A stretch of DNA of 32,725 nucleotides from an uncultured Opitutia bacterium (GTDB lineage Bacteria > Verrucomicrobiota > Verrucomicrobiia > Opitutales > Opitutaceae): assembly GCA_937952235.1 (NCBI GenBank), contig CALFZM010000399.1, positions 1 through 32,725 on the forward strand, given 5' to 3'. The notes below the pieces were generated by a model that had not been told where the DNA came from, did not search any database, and saw only the letters and a program-made list of their open reading frames with translations. The translations under genes were made by a program, and so were the position numbers. Below, piece by piece: positions 23,972 through 32,675 of the stretch. The stretch's first letter is position 1. Every line of letters begins with the position of its first letter.

Positions 23972-24976
23972 TTACTTCTTGGCCTCGGGGTGGGCGATCG
24001 ACGACCGCATCTGGGTGTCGGCCTGCACGTTTTCCATCTTGTAGTAGTCCATCACGCCGAGCTTGCCGGCGCGGAACGCCTCGGCCATCGCGAGCGGCAC
24101 CTGCGCCTGCGCCTCGACGACCTTCGCCTGCATCTCCTGCACGCGGGCCTTCATCTCCTGCTCCAGCGCGACGGCCGCCGCGCGGCGGATTTCCGCCTGC
24201 GCCTGCGCCATGTTCTTGTTCGCCTCGGCCTGCGCTTCCTGGAGTTTGGCGCCGACGTTCTCGCCCACGTCTACGTCGGCGATGTCGATGGAAAGGATTT
24301 CAAACGCCGTGCCCACGTCGAGGCCGCGCTGGAGCACGACCTTCGAGATGCTGTCCGGCGACTCGAGCACGACCTTGTAGGTCTCGGCCGAGCCGATGGT
24401 GGTCACGATGCCTTCGCCCACGCGGGCGATGATCGTCTCCTCCTTCGCGCCGCCGACGAAGCGGTCGAGGTTGGTCCGCACCGTCACGCGCGCCTTCACC
24501 TTCACCTGGATGCCGTCCTTCGCCACGCCGTCGATCGTGGTGCGGCCACCCTCGGGATTCGGGCAGTCGATCACCTTCGGATCGACGGACGTCCGCACCG
24601 CCTCGACCACGCTCTTGCCCGATCCCTTCGTCGCGAGGTCGATCGCGCACGCCCGATCCCACTGCAGCTCGATTCCGGCCTTCTGGGCGGCGATGAGCGC
24701 CTGCACGGTCGGGACGACGTTGCCGCCTGCCTGGTAGTGCGAGGCGATCTGGTCCGCCGAGAGCTCGATGCCCGCGCGCACGGCGGTGATGCGAGCGTCG
24801 ACGATCAGGTTGTAGGGAATGCTCGCAAACTTCAGCGCCACGAGCTTGCCGATGCCGACCGGCGCGCCGTTGAACATCGCCTTAACCCAGGCGCCGACCA
24901 GGCTGAAGATGATGCCGAAGAGGACTAGGCCGATGATGGCCGCGAGGCCCAGGACAACGATCAGGGGAATACTCAT
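23972..24976 (-). CDS. floA: Flotillin-like protein FloA
   Basis: 334 residues (B. subtilis FloA is 331). An N-terminal membrane segment (about 4-32, IVVLGLAAIIGLVLFGIIFSLVGAWV) anchors it. The SPFH-like core follows (about 45-230; ALKFASIPYNLIVDARITAVRAGIELSADQIASHYQAGGNVV, then VKARVTVRTNLDRFVGGAKEETIIARVGEGIVTTIG). The C-terminal helix (235-300) is Ala/Gln/Glu-rich with EAQAEANKNMAQAQAEIRRAA repeats, the flotillin coiled coil. It forms oligomers that mark ordered membrane regions. Its ATG overlaps the stop of the short nfeD gene by 4 bases, and NfeD proteins are its known companions. Confidence 0.95.
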   Translation of the reverse strand: MSIPLIVVLGLAAIIGLVLFGIIFSLVGAWVKAMFNGAPVGIGKLVALKFASIPYNLIVDARITAVRAGIELSADQIASHYQAGGNVVPTVQALIAAQKAGIELQWDRACAIDLATKGSGKSVVEAVRTSVDPKVIDCPNPEGGRTTIDGVAKDGIQVKVKARVTVRTNLDRFVGGAKEETIIARVGEGIVTTIGSAETYKVVLESPDSISKVVLQRGLDVGTAFEILSIDIADVDVGENVGAKLQEAQAEANKNMAQAQAEIRRAAAVALEQEMKARVQEMQAKVVEAQAQVPLAMAEAFRAGKLGVMDYYKMENVQADTQMRSSIAHPEAKK

Positions 24977-25458
24977 TGAGGATCTTGTTTGGTGGGTTGG
25001 GAAACGATGAGACGGAAATTATCGACGTCGATGATGCGCAGCCGGTCGCCGGGACGGGCGTGACCGTGACGGGCGAACGCCTCGTAACGGCGGCCGTCGA
25101 ACTCCACGTAGCCGGTCGGCACCAGCGCCGTCACGGCCACCGCCTCCCGTCCCACGACGGCCTGACGGTCGGCCAGCGCAGGCTGGCTCGTGCCCGCCAC
25201 CGTGTTGGCGAGAGAGAGCTTTCGCGCCACGCGACTCTTCGGCAGCAGCACGAACTCGAGAAAAAGCGTGAGGCCGGTGAGCGCGACCGCCGCGCTCGTG
25301 GCGATCAAGCCGCCGTCCGTCCCAAACTGGTCGAACGAAAGCACGACACCCGCCAGGATCATCACCGTGCCGATGATGCCAAGGATCGCGCCGGGCACGA
25401 TGACCTCGAAGGCGAGCAGGAGTACACCCGCACCGAACAGCATCAGGATGAGCGTCAT
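24973..25458 (-). CDS. Short NfeD-family protein (membrane plus OB-fold)
   Basis: 161 residues: about three membrane helices (3-23, 26-45 and 52-72) followed by a small OB-fold domain (about 90-155: LADRQAVVGREAVAVTALVPTGYVEFDGRRYEAFARHGHARPGDRLRIIDVDNFRLIV, the NfeD C-terminal signature with a G-V-E-DG-R pattern). The protease domain is absent. Its start overlaps the long nfeD stop by 4 bases, and its stop overlaps the floA start by 4, so translation is coupled on both sides. NfeD proteins are partners of SPFH/flotillin proteins; in this operon it probably binds FloA. Confidence 0.9.
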   Translation of the reverse strand: MTLILMLFGAGVLLLAFEVIVPGAILGIIGTVMILAGVVLSFDQFGTDGGLIATSAAVALTGLTLFLEFVLLPKSRVARKLSLANTVAGTSQPALADRQAVVGREAVAVTALVPTGYVEFDGRRYEAFARHGHARPGDRLRIIDVDNFRLIVSQPTKQDPQ

Positions 25459-26933
25459 GAACGGGGCTCCTCCCGGTCGACCAGCAATCCGAAATCCGTC
25501 CGCCGGCGCACGATGATCCGCGTGCCGGCCGGCGCCGACCCCACCTCCAGCCGGGCCTCGAAACGCCGGCCCTCGATCTCCACCTGGCCCGAAGGATACA
25601 GGCCCGTCGCCGCCACGCCAGTGCGGCCCACGAGTCCCTCGGTCCCGGGTAAAGCGGTGCGTTCGGACGTGGGCAGACCGGCGGCCTGGGCGGCGCCGAC
25701 CGACGCCCCCGACACCGCCAGCCGCTGGAAAAACCAGCCCCGCGGCAGCAATTTCGCGAGCGCCAGCGCCAGGGCGATCGCGATGGCGAAGCCCAGCCCC
25801 AGGTTACCCAAGGGACGGACAAACGCGTCGCTGGACCACGCCACGGAAATCGGCTCATTGGGCCACAGGTCGGCCATCGACCAGACGAGGGAGCCAAGCA
25901 TCAGCAGCAGTCCCGTCAGCGCGAAGACGATCACCCCGGGAAAAACGAAAAACTCCACGGCCACGAGGGCCAGACCGAGCGCGAAGACCAGCATCGGTTC
26001 GTGTCCGGACAAGCCCGCCACATAGCTGCCCAGGAAAACGATCGCCAGGCAGACGATGCCGACCACGCCGAAGACACCGAAGCCAGGCGTCTTGAACTCG
26101 ATGTAGAGCGCGAGCAACCCCGCGCCGAGCAGGAGGCTGGAGATCGCGTTGAGCCACACCGCGAGCGATTCCGACCAGGTGACTTCCAGGCGCGTGACGA
26201 CCGGAGCCGCGGGGCCGAAACGCTGGAGCAGCAGATCGTCGATGGATTTCGCCGTGCCCGCGGAGAGCAGCGCCTTTGGCGGGTCGCCGTACGTCCGCGC
26301 CGCCTCGGCCGCGGTCAGCGACAACAGCTCCCCCTTGTCCTTGATGACCTTGTCGCCGATCTTGAGCACGTAGTCGGCGTCGATCATGGCCGAAACCACC
26401 TCGCCACGGTACCCCTTGCCCTCGCTCTCCGCCCGGATGCGGGCCTTGAGGTAGCTGACGATCTTCTGGCGCATCGTCGCCTCGACCTCCTGCCCGCCCA
26501 TGCTGACGGGCGCGGCGGCCCCGATGATGCCCCCGGGGGCGAACCAGATCTCCTGCGTGGAGGCCGAAATGAACGCACCCGCCGACATCGCCTCGGTGTT
26601 GATATAGGTGATCGTGGTGCCCGGGAACTTCGCGAGCGCCTCCATGATCTCGAGCGTGGAGTCGAGCGCGCCACCGGGCGTCTTCATGTCGAGCACCACG
26701 GCATCCGCCTGCTGCTCGATCGCCTCCTTGAGTCCGCGGCGAATGATATAGTGCACCGCGGAGCCGATCGCCTCACGGACGGGAATCACATAGACCCGGG
26801 CGGGCCGGGCCTCCGGGAGGCCGCCGGGCCGGGCCGCGGCGCCGGCGTCGACGTCCCGCTCCGCCGCGCGGGCCGCAAGGCCCGGCAGCAGAACCGCGCC
26901 GCAAAGCAGGAACTGCAACAGCCGGAGGAACAT
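25455..26933 (-). CDS. NfeD-family membrane serine protease (long form)
   Basis: 492 residues from ATG at 26933; the frame extends upstream, but this Met opens a good signal peptide (LRLLQFLLCGAVLLPGLAARA). Residues 45-230 form a ClpP-like periplasmic protease domain: DMKTPGGALDSTLEIMEAL, catalytic Ser117 in NTEAMSAGAFISAS, and probable Lys157 in MRQKIVSYL, matching the Ser-Lys dyad of known NfeD proteases. Five or so membrane helices follow (about 280-400, with LYIEFKTPGFGVFGVVGI as the family's conserved loop). The C-terminal OB-fold (about 435-490) has GLVGRTGVAATGLYPSGQVEIEGRRF. It heads the nfeD-nfeD-floA operon and may cut membrane proteins at FloA-marked sites. Confidence 0.92.
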   Translation of the reverse strand: MFLRLLQFLLCGAVLLPGLAARAAERDVDAGAAARPGGLPEARPARVYVIPVREAIGSAVHYIIRRGLKEAIEQQADAVVLDMKTPGGALDSTLEIMEALAKFPGTTITYINTEAMSAGAFISASTQEIWFAPGGIIGAAAPVSMGGQEVEATMRQKIVSYLKARIRAESEGKGYRGEVVSAMIDADYVLKIGDKVIKDKGELLSLTAAEAARTYGDPPKALLSAGTAKSIDDLLLQRFGPAAPVVTRLEVTWSESLAVWLNAISSLLLGAGLLALYIEFKTPGFGVFGVVGIVCLAIVFLGSYVAGLSGHEPMLVFALGLALVAVEFFVFPGVIVFALTGLLLMLGSLVWSMADLWPNEPISVAWSSDAFVRPLGNLGLGFAIAIALALALAKLLPRGWFFQRLAVSGASVGAAQAAGLPTSERTALPGTEGLVGRTGVAATGLYPSGQVEIEGRRFEARLEVGSAPAGTRIIVRRRTDFGLLVDREEPRS

Positions 26934-27054
26934 CGTCGAGCCGACAGATACGCCGCGCCGTCCGTCAGCGCAAGCGCCGCGGGGCTTGAAAACGCCCGCG
27001 CGTTTCCACGAAAACACTTGGCGCCCAAGCATCGGGGAGAAAACATGGCCGGAC

Positions 27055-27975
27055 ATGGAAAAGCTGACCTATCAAGGCCAGAGCCTCACCCGCTGGCGCG
27101 TGGGCAACTCCACCTTCCTGGCCCTGCCGGAGAAAGGCGCGCGGCTGATGAACTGGAGCATCGCGCTCGCGGACGGTTCCGTGCGCGACGTGCTCTACTG
27201 GCCCGAGCACGCCGACTTCAACGACTTCGCCAAGGTGCGCGGGGGAAATCCGATCCTGTTTCCGTTCAACGCCCGCGTGTTCGACCAGGGCGACATTCAC
27301 TTCTGGCGCGCGGCTGACGGCGTCCGGCGCCCGATGCCGATGCACGGCATCGCCCGGCAGGGCGATTTCACCGTCACCCGGCTCGATGCCCGCGGCTTCG
27401 TCGCGCAATTCAATCCCGGCGCCGAGGCACGGGAAGCCTACCCCTACGATTACGAGTTCACCGTCACGTATCGCTTCGATCCCGTGGGGCTTTCGTGCGA
27501 GTTCGCGCTCACGAACCGCGGTCGGGAGCCGCTGCCCTGGTCGGCGGGCCACCACTTCTACTTCACGGTGCCCTGGACCGAAGGCGCCCGCCGCAGCGAC
27601 TACCTCATCCGGATTCCGGCGACGAAGCGCCTCAAGCAGGACGCGCGCGGCCAGTTGATTCCCGGCCCGACACTCCAGGTGGAGGAGAGCCTCGCGCAGC
27701 CGGCGCTCGTCGACACGTTCCACACCGGCCTGCGCAGCAACGAGGTGGTATTCGGCGAAAAAGGTCGGCCGGGCGACATCGCCGTGCAGCTCGGCACGGA
27801 CAAGGTGCCGGCGCCGGAGGCGACCTTCGTCACGTGGACGCTCAACGAGGAGGCGCCGTACTTCTGCGTCGAGCCATGGATGGGGCCCGCCAACGCCCCC
27901 GAGCACAAGGTGGGGCTGCACCACGTCGCTCCCGGAGCGACCGCCCGCTTCGCCGTGAGCGTGCACGTCCGCTAG
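27055..27975 (+). CDS. Aldose 1-epimerase family protein (mutarotase-like)
   Basis: 306 residues from ATG at 27055 (MEKLTYQGQSL); an in-frame ATG at 26986 gives an extra 23 residues without conservation, but GGGGAGAA sits 8 to 15 bases ahead of the chosen start. The galactose-mutarotase-like fold is shown by GARLMNWSI, NPILFPFNARVF, MPMHGIARQGDF (His as the presumed acid), FEFTVTYRF-type strand text, GHHFYFTVPW, and the C-terminal CVEPWMGPANAPEH with the catalytic Glu. It interconverts alpha and beta anomers of an aldose; the sugar cannot be read from sequence. It is divergent from the nfeD operon and precedes tatA by 52 bases. Confidence 0.9.
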   Translation: MEKLTYQGQSLTRWRVGNSTFLALPEKGARLMNWSIALADGSVRDVLYWPEHADFNDFAKVRGGNPILFPFNARVFDQGDIHFWRAADGVRRPMPMHGIARQGDFTVTRLDARGFVAQFNPGAEAREAYPYDYEFTVTYRFDPVGLSCEFALTNRGREPLPWSAGHHFYFTVPWTEGARRSDYLIRIPATKRLKQDARGQLIPGPTLQVEESLAQPALVDTFHTGLRSNEVVFGEKGRPGDIAVQLGTDKVPAPEATFVTWTLNEEAPYFCVEPWMGPANAPEHKVGLHHVAPGATARFAVSVHVR

Positions 27976-28027
27976 CGGCTCCGGAGATCACGCTGTATTT
28001 TTCGACCAAATGGGCCACATTCCCCCC

Positions 28028-28588
28028 ATGGATAACCTGAGCACGGCGCTGGCCTTCATCGATGGGCTGGGTGCGCCGGAGATGCTGCTGATTTTCGTCC
28101 TGGTCCTGGTGCTGTTCGGTGGCAACAAGCTGCCCGAGTTCGCGCGCGGACTCGGCAAGACGATGCGCGAGTTCAAGAAGGCCGCTGCCGGCGTGGAAGA
28201 GGAGTTCAAGCGTGCCCTGGACGAGGACGAACGGAAGCAGAACGCCGCGAAGTACGAGCCCCCCGCCGCGCTGCCCGCGGGCGCGAGTCCGGCGGCCTCC
28301 GCCACCGACCCCGCCGGGCCCCACGGCACGACGGATCACCCGCACTACGACGAATACGGGCACGAGTACTACGAGAACCAGGACGGCCACGCCTCCACGG
28401 CGCCCGACCCCGCAGACCCGCACAAACCGGGCGCCGCGACTCCCGCCGCTGCGGCCGCCCCCGTCGCCGATCCGGCCGCTCCCACCGCCTCGGATGGACC
28501 TTCGCCCGCTCCGATCCCGCCGGCGCCACCCGCGGCGGCGCCGCCGCCGGCCGGTCCGCCGCCCGGAGAGTCCACCGGCAAGCCTTGA
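28028..28588 (+). CDS. tatA: TatA/TatE-family twin-arginine translocase subunit with long tail
   Basis: 186 residues from ATG at 28028; an in-frame ATG at 28010 adds six residues. The short membrane helix (about 14-31, APEMLLIFVLVLVLFGG) is followed by the FG hinge and the amphipathic helix KLPEFARGLGKTMREFKKA (34-52), the TatA signature. TatA multimers open the membrane to folded Tat substrates. Typical TatA proteins have 80-100 residues; this one has a further 100-residue Pro/Ala-rich tail containing a His/acidic/Tyr patch (His at 99, 104, 106, 112, 121) whose role is unknown. TatB/TatC are not in the window, so the protein could also be a TatB-type variant. Confidence 0.9.
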   Translation: MDNLSTALAFIDGLGAPEMLLIFVLVLVLFGGNKLPEFARGLGKTMREFKKAAAGVEEEFKRALDEDERKQNAAKYEPPAALPAGASPAASATDPAGPHGTTDHPHYDEYGHEYYENQDGHASTAPDPADPHKPGAATPAAAAAPVADPAAPTASDGPSPAPIPPAPPAAAPPPAGPPPGESTGKP

Positions 28589-28606
28589 GCCAGGGCGGCG
28601 CTGGCG

Positions 28607-28903
28607 ATGGCTGATCCCGCTGCGGACGAGGCGCCCGTGCCCCTGCCGATCACGGGGGAACTGGATCTCCACACCTTCCGCCCCGAGGACCTCGGCGAAC
28701 TGATTCCCGCGTACCTCGAGGCGTGCGCCGCCCGCGGCCTGCGCGAAGTCCGGATCGTGCACGGCAAGGGCACCGGCACCCTTCGCACCTCCGTGCACCA
28801 CCTGCTGCGACGCTCGCCGCGGGTGGCATCGATTCGCTCCGGCGACGAAACCTCCGGCTCCTGGGGCGCGACCCTGGCGACGCTGCGGCCTCCACCCCCT
28901 TGA
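28607..28903 (+). CDS. Small Smr-domain protein
   Basis: 98 residues. Nearly the whole protein is one Smr domain: ELDLHTFRPEDLGELIPAYL (18-37, the LDLHG-type box) and VRIVHGKGTGTLRTSVHHLL (48-67, with HGKGTGxLR). Smr domains are nucleases found alone or at the C-terminus of MutS2; single-domain forms occur widely. The TGELDLH start of the domain keeps the DxH motif. It begins 18 bases after tatA, so probably shares its transcript, though I see no functional link. Confidence 0.88.
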   Translation: MADPAADEAPVPLPITGELDLHTFRPEDLGELIPAYLEACAARGLREVRIVHGKGTGTLRTSVHHLLRRSPRVASIRSGDETSGSWGATLATLRPPPP

Positions 28904-29053
28904 CCAGGCGCCGGCTCCGGCGGGTCTGCCGCGGACAAGCACGGCGCTCCCTTTTCGGACGGCGGCGCTGCATCGCAGCCACGGAGCGGCCCGAAGCGAA
29001 CGCCCTTCGATTGACGGCCACCGGTTCTTCGCCCCCGCTTCCAACGCGCCCGC

Positions 29054-30277
29054 ATGAAGTTCATCGTCGTTTTCCTCCTCGCGCTTTCGTGCGCCCGCGC
29101 CGCCGACGCGGCCTGGCATCCGCTGGTCCTCATCTCGCTCGACGGATTCCGCTGGGACTATGCGGACCGCCATGCGGCCGCAGCGCCCACGCTGCGCGCG
29201 TTGCGGCGGGAGGGCGCGGCGCTCGAGGCGTTGATCCCGGTCTTTCCGAGCAACACGTTTCCCAACCACTACACCCTGGTGACGGGACTCTACCCGGCCA
29301 GACACGGGATCGTGAACAACGATTTCTACGAGCCCGAGTCGCAGCAGTTCTTCCATTACAATCAACCCGCCCGCGCGCTCGACCCCCGCTGGTGGCGCGG
29401 CGAACCGATCTGGGTGACCGCGATCAAGCAGGGTCGGCGCGCCGCCACCGCGTTCTGGGTGGGTTCGGAGGTCGAGATCGGCGGCGTGCGCCCCGATTTC
29501 TGGCAACGCTTCGACTACAGCATCCCGTTTGCCGACCGCCTCGACCGTCTGGTGCAGTGGCTGTCCCTGCCGCCAGGCCAGCGGCCCGATGTCGTGACAT
29601 TCTACCTGGAAGAGACCAATGGCGCGGGCCACCGTTTCGGGCCGGACTCTCCGGAGCTCGTCGCGGCCGTGAAGCTTTCCGATGAGCGGATCGCGGCGAT
29701 CCTCGCCCGGCTCCGCGCCGCCGGCATCGAGCCCAACCTGGTGGTGGTCTCCGACCATGGCATGACGGCCACGCACGTGGATCGCGTGGTGCTGATCGAT
29801 GACGTCGTCGACCGTGACGCCCTCCTTATCGAATCCGAGGGCAGCGTGCTCGCCGCGCGCCCGCTCCGTGGTGACGCCCCGGCCCTCGCCCGCGCCCTCG
29901 GCCGGCTGCCGCACGTGCGCGTGCACCTTGCCGCGGACCTGCCGGCGCGGTTTCATTTCAAGGACTCGTCGCGCATCGCACCCGTGTGGGTGCTCCCCGA
30001 CGAAGGCTGGCTCGTGGGCACGCGCGCGAACTACGAGCGGCTCAAGGTGCGCTACCGCGAGCGCGGTTTCCTCCAGGGCGACCACGGCTACGATCCGGCC
30101 CTCCCCTCCATGCATGGCATCCTGATCGCGCACGGCCCGGCGTTTCGCCGCGGCGTCGTCGCACCGGCCACGGAAAACATCCACGTCTACCCGCTGCTCT
30201 GCGCGGTGCTGGGGGTGAAACCCGCCGCGGTCGACGGCGACGACCGGCTCGTGCGGGCGCTGCTGCGGGCGGACTGA
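29054..30277 (+). CDS. Ectonucleotide pyrophosphatase/phosphodiesterase (NPP-like)
   Basis: 407 residues. Signal peptide (FIVVFLLALSCARAADA). An alkaline-phosphatase-superfamily phosphodiesterase, probably periplasmic, that splits nucleotide or similar phosphodiesters. The metal site can be read: Asp30 in LISLDGF, the Thr nucleophile Thr68 in SNTFPNHYTLVTGLYP, Asp244-His245 in VVSDHGMT, and a late His in PSMHGILIAHGP. The other site normally has DxxxH (as in EEPDxxGH); here it reads EETNGAGHRFGP, so Asn199 replaces the ligand Asp while His203 is kept. The change is in clean sequence (codon AAT). Function could be altered or shifted in metal or substrate. It follows the Smr gene by 150 bases and is convergent with nothing. 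Confidence 0.92.
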   Translation: MKFIVVFLLALSCARAADAAWHPLVLISLDGFRWDYADRHAAAAPTLRALRREGAALEALIPVFPSNTFPNHYTLVTGLYPARHGIVNNDFYEPESQQFFHYNQPARALDPRWWRGEPIWVTAIKQGRRAATAFWVGSEVEIGGVRPDFWQRFDYSIPFADRLDRLVQWLSLPPGQRPDVVTFYLEETNGAGHRFGPDSPELVAAVKLSDERIAAILARLRAAGIEPNLVVVSDHGMTATHVDRVVLIDDVVDRDALLIESEGSVLAARPLRGDAPALARALGRLPHVRVHLAADLPARFHFKDSSRIAPVWVLPDEGWLVGTRANYERLKVRYRERGFLQGDHGYDPALPSMHGILIAHGPAFRRGVVAPATENIHVYPLLCAVLGVKPAAVDGDDRLVRALLRAD

Positions 30278-30361
30278 GCCCAGCCAGGCCGGGAGCCTTG
30301 CGCCGCTCCTCGCCCGACCGCCCGCGCGCCCGGCCGCCGCCCCGCGAGAACCAGCCGCTCC

Positions 30362-30398
30362 GCTCCGGCGCCTTTTTCCTGTCCCTTGCGCCGGGAGC
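30362..30398. repeat. Inverted repeat upstream of the cytochrome c gene
   Basis: GCTCCGGCGC (30362-30371) and GCGCCGGGAGC (30388-30398) are inverted with one extra G and a 16-base pyrimidine-rich loop (TTTTT inside). It lies 24 bases before the next start codon and could end the phosphodiesterase transcript or cover a regulatory site. Confidence 0.35.
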
Positions 30399-30421
30399 CG
30401 TATTCGCTGGCGGCGGCCCCG

Positions 30422-32675
30422 ATGACCCGCCCCCTCATCGTCACCCTGCTCGTGCTGTCCGGCCCGGGTCTGTCCGTGGCCGCCGAACCGGCGCCGGCAG
30501 CCGATGATGTCGCGTTCTTCGAGCGCGACGTGCGGCCGCTGCTGGTCGAGCACTGCCTCGAATGCCACGGGGAAGACAAGCAGAAGGGCGGCCTGCGGCT
30601 CGATTCGAGACCTGGGTGGCACGCGGGAGGCGACAGCGGCCCGGTCATCGTCCCCGGCGAGCCCGGGCGCAGCCGGCTCATCGAGGCGATCGGCTACGGC
30701 AACGAAGACCTCCAGATGCCGCCGAAACAGGCGCTGCCGCCGGCGGCCGTGGCCGTCCTGACCGAATGGGTGCGGCGTGGCGCGCCGGACCCCCGCCAGG
30801 CGGAGCCCGGGGCGGCGCGGGCCCCGGCGATGACGCTGGAACAGGCCCGGCACCACTGGGCGTTCCGGCCCGTGGCATCGCCTCCCGTGCCCAGCCCCGA
30901 GGGCCTGCCGCCCGATGCCCACCCGATCGACCGCTTCGTCCGGGCCCGCCTGGCCGCCGAGGGCCTCGCGCCCAATCCGCCCGCGGATCCCCGCACGCTC
31001 GTGCGCCGGGCGTACGTCACGCTGCTCGGGCTGCCCCCGACATTCGAACGCACCGAGGCCTTCGCCGCGCAGCCCGGCCCGGCGGCGTTCGCCGCGCTCG
31101 TCGACCGCCTGCTGGCCCGGCCCGAATACGGCCAGCGCTGGGGCCGGCACTGGCTCGACGTGGCGCGCTATGCGGACACGACGGAGAAATCCACCGACAG
31201 CGAACGCCGGATTCCCTTCGCTCATACCTACCGCGACTACGTCATCGACGCCTTCAATTCCGACCGGCCCTTCGACCGCTTCGTGCGCGAGCAGGTCGCC
31301 GCCGACCTGATGCCGCCGGCGGAGCGGCCGGATCTCCGCGCCCTCGGTTTCCTCACCCTCGGGCGCCGCTTCGAGGGCAACCTCGAGGCGCCCCAACTCA
31401 TCATCGACGACCGGATCGATACGATCGGGCGCGGCCTGCTCGGGCTCACCCTCGCCTGCGCCCGCTGCCACGACCACAAGTTCGATGCCGTGCCGACCGC
31501 CGACTATTACTCGCTCTACGGCATTCTCGCGAGCAGCCAGGACCCGCTCGACCTGCCCGAAGTCGGACCGGTGGAAGGCGCCGCCGCCCCCGCGGTCGCA
31601 ACGTATCGCGCCGCGCGCGCCGCGCTTTTCGCGGACTACGAAAAGCAGGTCGACGCCAGCACCGCCCGCGCCCGCCGGCTCGTGCGCGAACTCGCCCCGG
31701 AGTACCTGCGCCGCCTCGTGGCGGAGTCAGCGCAACACCGCGTTGTCGCGGGCTTCGTCCCCCTCGACACGCCGCGCGGACTGCTCGTCCTGGGCGGCGC
31801 ACCGGCGTGGGACCGGCTCATCGCCGGCAGCCTCGCGCGGGGCGAGCGGTACTTCGCGCTCTGGCCCGAGCTCATGCGGCTGCCGCGCGAGGGATTCGCC
31901 GCGGCGGCGGCCGAGGTGCTCGTCCGCGCGGCCCGCGCACCGGAGCGGCACGACCCCGCCGCGCTCGCGGCCCTGCGGGCGCAGCCGCTCGCAAGCATGT
32001 TCGACGTGGCCGACGCCTACGGTCGCGTCATTGCAGCGGCGCTTGCCCAGCCCGAAACCTCGCCCCTCGCCGCGGTCATCAACGCGCCCGACTCCCCGCT
32101 CGAATACTCCCGCGCCGCCGTCGCCGAGGACCTGCTGCGGTTCATCACCGAGGCCCAGATCGTGGCCCGGCGCGAGATCGAGGCGGCGGCCAAGATCCGG
32201 GAGAAACTCACCCTGCTCGAGACGACGGCGCCGGTCGACCGCGCGCAAGTCGTCGCGGTCGGCGCCCGGCCCTTTGCGCCGCAGGTGCTGATCCGCGGCG
32301 ACCGCCTCAAGCCGGGAGCGGAGGTGCCGCGCCGCCTACCGCGCGTGCTGGCCGCCGTGGACGACCGCGTCTACGCGGACGACGGCCGGCTCGGCCTCGC
32401 CGACGCCCTGGCCAGTCCGCGGAATCCGCTCACGGCCCGGGTGCTCGTGAACCGAGTCTGGCAGCAGCATTTCGGCCGCGGGCTGGTGGCCACCGCCGAC
32501 GACTTCGGCGCCACGGGCGAGGCGCCGTCGCACCCCGGGCTGCTCGATCACCTGGCGGCATGGTTCATCGCGCACGGCTGGTCGATCAAGGCCCTGCAGC
32601 GGTACATCATGACCTCGGCCACCTGGCAGCAGTCCGGGGCGCCCCAGCCTGACGCGCTGGCGCGCGACCCGGAGA
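30422..32675 (+). CDS. Planctomycete-type cytochrome c / DUF1549 / DUF1553 protein, 3'-truncated
   Basis: 751 codons from ATG at 30422 without a stop before the adapter begins at 32676; the true gene continues. A signal peptide (LIVTLLVLSGPGLSVAA) leads to a cytochrome-like domain with heme motif CLECH at 45-49 (EHCLECHGEDKQKGGLRL). DUF1549 follows (about 160-380: HPIDRFVRARLAAEGLAPNP, RRAYVTLLGLPPT, LLARPEYGQRWGRHWLDVARYADT, then CARCHDHKFDAV with a second CxxCH). A central 250-residue region is less conserved. DUF1553 begins near 655 (NPLTARVLVNRVWQQHFGRG, DFGATGEAPSHPGLLDHLA, then YIMTSATWQQS), ending in the middle. These large proteins are common in Planctomycetes and Verrucomicrobia, often next to sulfatases or DUF1501 genes, and are linked to glycan or polymer use; the function is unproven. 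A DUF1501 gene usually follows but is beyond this contig. Confidence 0.93.

Noticed and set aside
27842..31477. 1211-codon minus-strand frame
   Set aside because: It is antisense to tatA, smr, the phosphodiesterase and part of the cytochrome c gene; long open antisense frames are expected at about 70% GC and it has no recognisable domain.
30562..32652. 696-codon plus-strand frame overlapping the cytochrome c gene
   Set aside because: Its protein is low-complexity Arg/Pro/Ala text without domains. The real gene is in the neighbouring frame from 30422, with signal peptide, CLECH, DUF1549 and DUF1553 motifs.
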